The translations under genes and the position numbers were made by a program. This document shows, in pieces, positions 62,332 to 64,000 of a DNA stretch of 64,000 nucleotides. Each line of letters starts with the position of its first letter. Within the stretch, counting starts at the first letter, position 1. The stretch spans positions 186,001 to 250,000 of the forward strand of contig CAVZSO010000005.1 of the NCBI GenBank assembly GCA_963777975.1, written 5' to 3'. The notes under the pieces were generated by a model. It saw nothing but the letters and a program-made list of their open reading frames with translations, had not been told where the DNA came from and searched no databases. The DNA is from CSP1-4 sp963777975. GTDB taxonomy: Bacteria; Chloroflexota; Limnocylindria; Limnocylindrales; CSP1-4.

Positions 62332-64000
62332 GTGCTGATCGGCGGGGTCGTCATCGGGTTCCTGATCGGGCTGCTCGTGCGGGGACGCCCTGGCAACCTG
62401 CTCGACGCTCGCATCCGATGGTCGGGCCTCCTGTTCCTGGCCGTCATGCTGCGCTTCGGCACCGAGCTGGCCATCGCCAACGGGGTGGCCATCGCCGACA
62501 CCCTGCGGCTACCGCTCTTCGGTGGCGCGTTCGGGTTGCTGCTCGTCGCGCTGTGGCACAACCGAGCGGTGCCGGGGATGCTCGTGGTCATGGTCGGCGT
62601 CGCCTCGAACGCCTTCGCCGTCGTCGTCAACGGCGGCTGGATGCCCGTCTGGGAGCCGTCCCTGGCGCTCGTCGGCTTTACGACCAGCGACCTCGTGCCG
62701 TCCTTCCACGTGTTGCTGCCGCTGACCCTCGACGCACAATTCCTGCGCATGGCCGGGCCGTTCGGCGACCTGGTGCCGATCCCGCTGCCGGTGCTGCCGA
62801 ACGTGGCCAGCATCGGCGACGTCTTCATCAGCCTTGGCCTCGGCTGGTTCGTGCTGGCGACGATGATCCGCGGCGCGACCGCCGAGCGGGAGACGGTCTA
62901 CATGGCGCCGACCGTGGTCGAGCCGACCCGATTGCGCCGACCGATCAAGGCGGCCCTCTCGGCGACTGCCATCTCCCCGGAGACCGGCCTGTCTGCCACG
63001 CCGTCCTACGCCGACGTCCTGGCCCTCGACCGACCGACCCTGCTGGGTGGCTCGAGCGCCGGCGCCATGCCGGTCACGACGCTCCGACGCGACGACGATC
63101 GCGACCTGGCGAGCATCCCGCCAGCCGCCCTGGCCGCGGAGACCGCCGTGCCGCCGATCGTCGCGCGCATCGGCGAGCATCCCTACGTCCGTCTCGCATC
63201 GGACGCCAGGTTCGTGGCCTTCTGGCTGGGACAGACGATCAGCCTGTTCGGCGACCGGCTGCACCAGGTCGCCCTGGCCGTGCTCGTCTTCGGCGTCACC
63301 GACTCGGCCCTCGCGACGGCGCTCGTCTTCCTGACCGCGGCCCTCCCGAACCTGCTCATCGCGCCCATCGCCGGCACCTTCGTGGACCGCTGGGACCTTC
63401 GGGCGACGATGGTCGTCAGCGACCTGTTGCGTGCCGCGCTGGTGCTGCTCATCCCGGTCGCGGCGCGACGCGAGATCGCGCTCGTCTTCCCGCTCGTCTT
63501 CCTGATCACGACCATCAGCGTCTTCTTCCGGCCGGCCAAGGCGGCCGCCGTGCCGCGCATCGTCCGGCGTGACGACCTGCTGGCGGCCAACTCGCTGACC
63601 TGGACCGGCGAGACCCTGGCCGACATCGCCGGCTATCCCATCGCCGGCCTCTTCGTGGCCTTCCTGGGTGCCGCCATCGGGCTCGCCTTCTGGCTGGACG
63701 CGGCGACCTATGTGGTCAGCGCCGTGCTGCTGCTGTCCATCACCATCCCGGCCGTCTATCGCGTTGCGGGCAAGCTTGCCGGCAACGCCATCGGCCGCTT
63801 CATCGGCGAGCTGCGCGACGGCTGGCAGTTCCTGCGCGGCAAGCCGTCGCTCTACCAGAACACCCTTGTCAGCGCCGTGGCCCAGGTCTCGGTCGGGGCG
63901 ACCATCGCGCTGACCGTCGTCTACGCCCGCGACGTCCTCTCGCAGCAGCCGGTCGCCTATCCCACCAATTACACGCTCGTCGAGGCGGCCATCGGCGTCG
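62332..64000 (+). CDS. DUF5317-MFS transporter fusion (partial, runs off window)
   Basis: One open frame from GTG at 62332 to the window end (556 codons so far). The first part (about 1-185) has the DUF5317 look: VLIGGVVIGFLIGLLVRGRPGNLLDARI, several helices and the VVVNGGWMPVW motif, ending VASIGDVFISLGLGWFVLATMIRG. A soluble linker of about 100 residues follows. The second part is an MFS efflux protein: FVAFWLGQTISLFGDRLHQVALAVLVFG, DRWDLRATMVVSDLLRAALVLLI and WTGETLADIAGYPIAGLF. Such fusions are rare outside Chloroflexota as far as I recall. The C-terminal half of the transporter lies beyond the window. Confidence 0.85.
   Translation, partial: MLIGGVVIGFLIGLLVRGRPGNLLDARIRWSGLLFLAVMLRFGTELAIANGVAIADTLRLPLFGGAFGLLLVALWHNRAVPGMLVVMVGVASNAFAVVVNGGWMPVWEPSLALVGFTTSDLVPSFHVLLPLTLDAQFLRMAGPFGDLVPIPLPVLPNVASIGDVFISLGLGWFVLATMIRGATAERETVYMAPTVVEPTRLRRPIKAALSATAISPETGLSATPSYADVLALDRPTLLGGSSAGAMPVTTLRRDDDRDLASIPPAALAAETAVPPIVARIGEHPYVRLASDARFVAFWLGQTISLFGDRLHQVALAVLVFGVTDSALATALVFLTAALPNLLIAPIAGTFVDRWDLRATMVVSDLLRAALVLLIPVAARREIALVFPLVFLITTISVFFRPAKAAAVPRIVRRDDLLAANSLTWTGETLADIAGYPIAGLFVAFLGAAIGLAFWLDAATYVVSAVLLLSITIPAVYRVAGKLAGNAIGRFIGELRDGWQFLRGKPSLYQNTLVSAVAQVSVGATIALTVVYARDVLSQQPVAYPTNYTLVEAAIGV

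Overview
The window is 64 kb of very GC-rich bacterial chromosome. Genes are packed on both strands, many overlap by ATGA or GTGA, and GTG and TTG starts are common. There is no rRNA, CRISPR array or recognisable transposon. The LexA boxes are of the Gram-positive type (CGAAC-N4-GTTCG). Several proteins are of a style I associate with Chloroflexota: large ATPase-LuxR and MalT/BTAD regulators, a DUF5317-MFS fusion and CxxC zinc-ribbon proteins. I infer a Chloroflexota-like, probably aerobic bacterium; the phylum is an inference, not a proof.

Layout. 0.1-18.5 kb is housekeeping and accessory: AlaX editing protein, cupredoxin lipoprotein, large LuxR regulator, DNA methylase, SH3 membrane protein, two class V aminotransferases, TM2 and RidA proteins, a tRNA-Ile(UAU), a rhodanese-fold protein without catalytic Cys, ATP-dependent DNA ligase, GNAT and a sulfite-oxidase-like enzyme. 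18.5-23.9 kb is a lower-GC decayed zone holding the wreck of a membrane HD-GYP protein and of a MalT/BTAD regulator. 23.9-34.3 kb holds GNAT, dodecin, zinc-ribbon protein, dnaB, a small SOS gene, dinB, a membrane glycosyltransferase-like protein, rplI, small stress proteins, an XRE regulator and lexA.

34.3-58.8 kb is the most interesting part: a locus for uptake and stepwise demethylation of glycine betaine (or a related quaternary amine). It encodes a betaine ABC transporter, an aldehyde dehydrogenase, a dimethylglycine/sarcosine dehydrogenase with its ETF beta/alpha, a homocysteine methyltransferase, and a corrinoid methyltransferase system. That system comprises an MttB-family methyltransferase without pyrrolysine, a corrinoid protein, a methyl-THF methyltransferase, a corrinoid-reactivating ferredoxin-ASKHA protein, DUF1638 and a small PF13769-type protein. 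The C1 branch that oxidises methyl-THF to formate is also present: a MetF-like protein, FolD, an FchA-type cyclohydrolase/cyclodeaminase and formate-THF ligase. An IclR regulator is divergent from the corrinoid operon, with a palindrome between them. The first methyl group would leave through corrinoid chemistry and the other two through flavin/ETF oxidation, all converging on THF.

58.8-64 kb holds a partner-switching module (kinase, STAS protein, phosphatase), an IscA-type Fe-S protein, a Lon-N protein, and a DUF5317-MFS fusion that runs off the window.

About eleven otherwise intact genes appear to be interrupted by a frameshift or lack their expected stop, and in every case the net shift is +1. 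Possible explanations are a systematic assembly fault or short tandem duplications; only reads can decide. Coordinates for those genes cover the whole reconstructed coding region.
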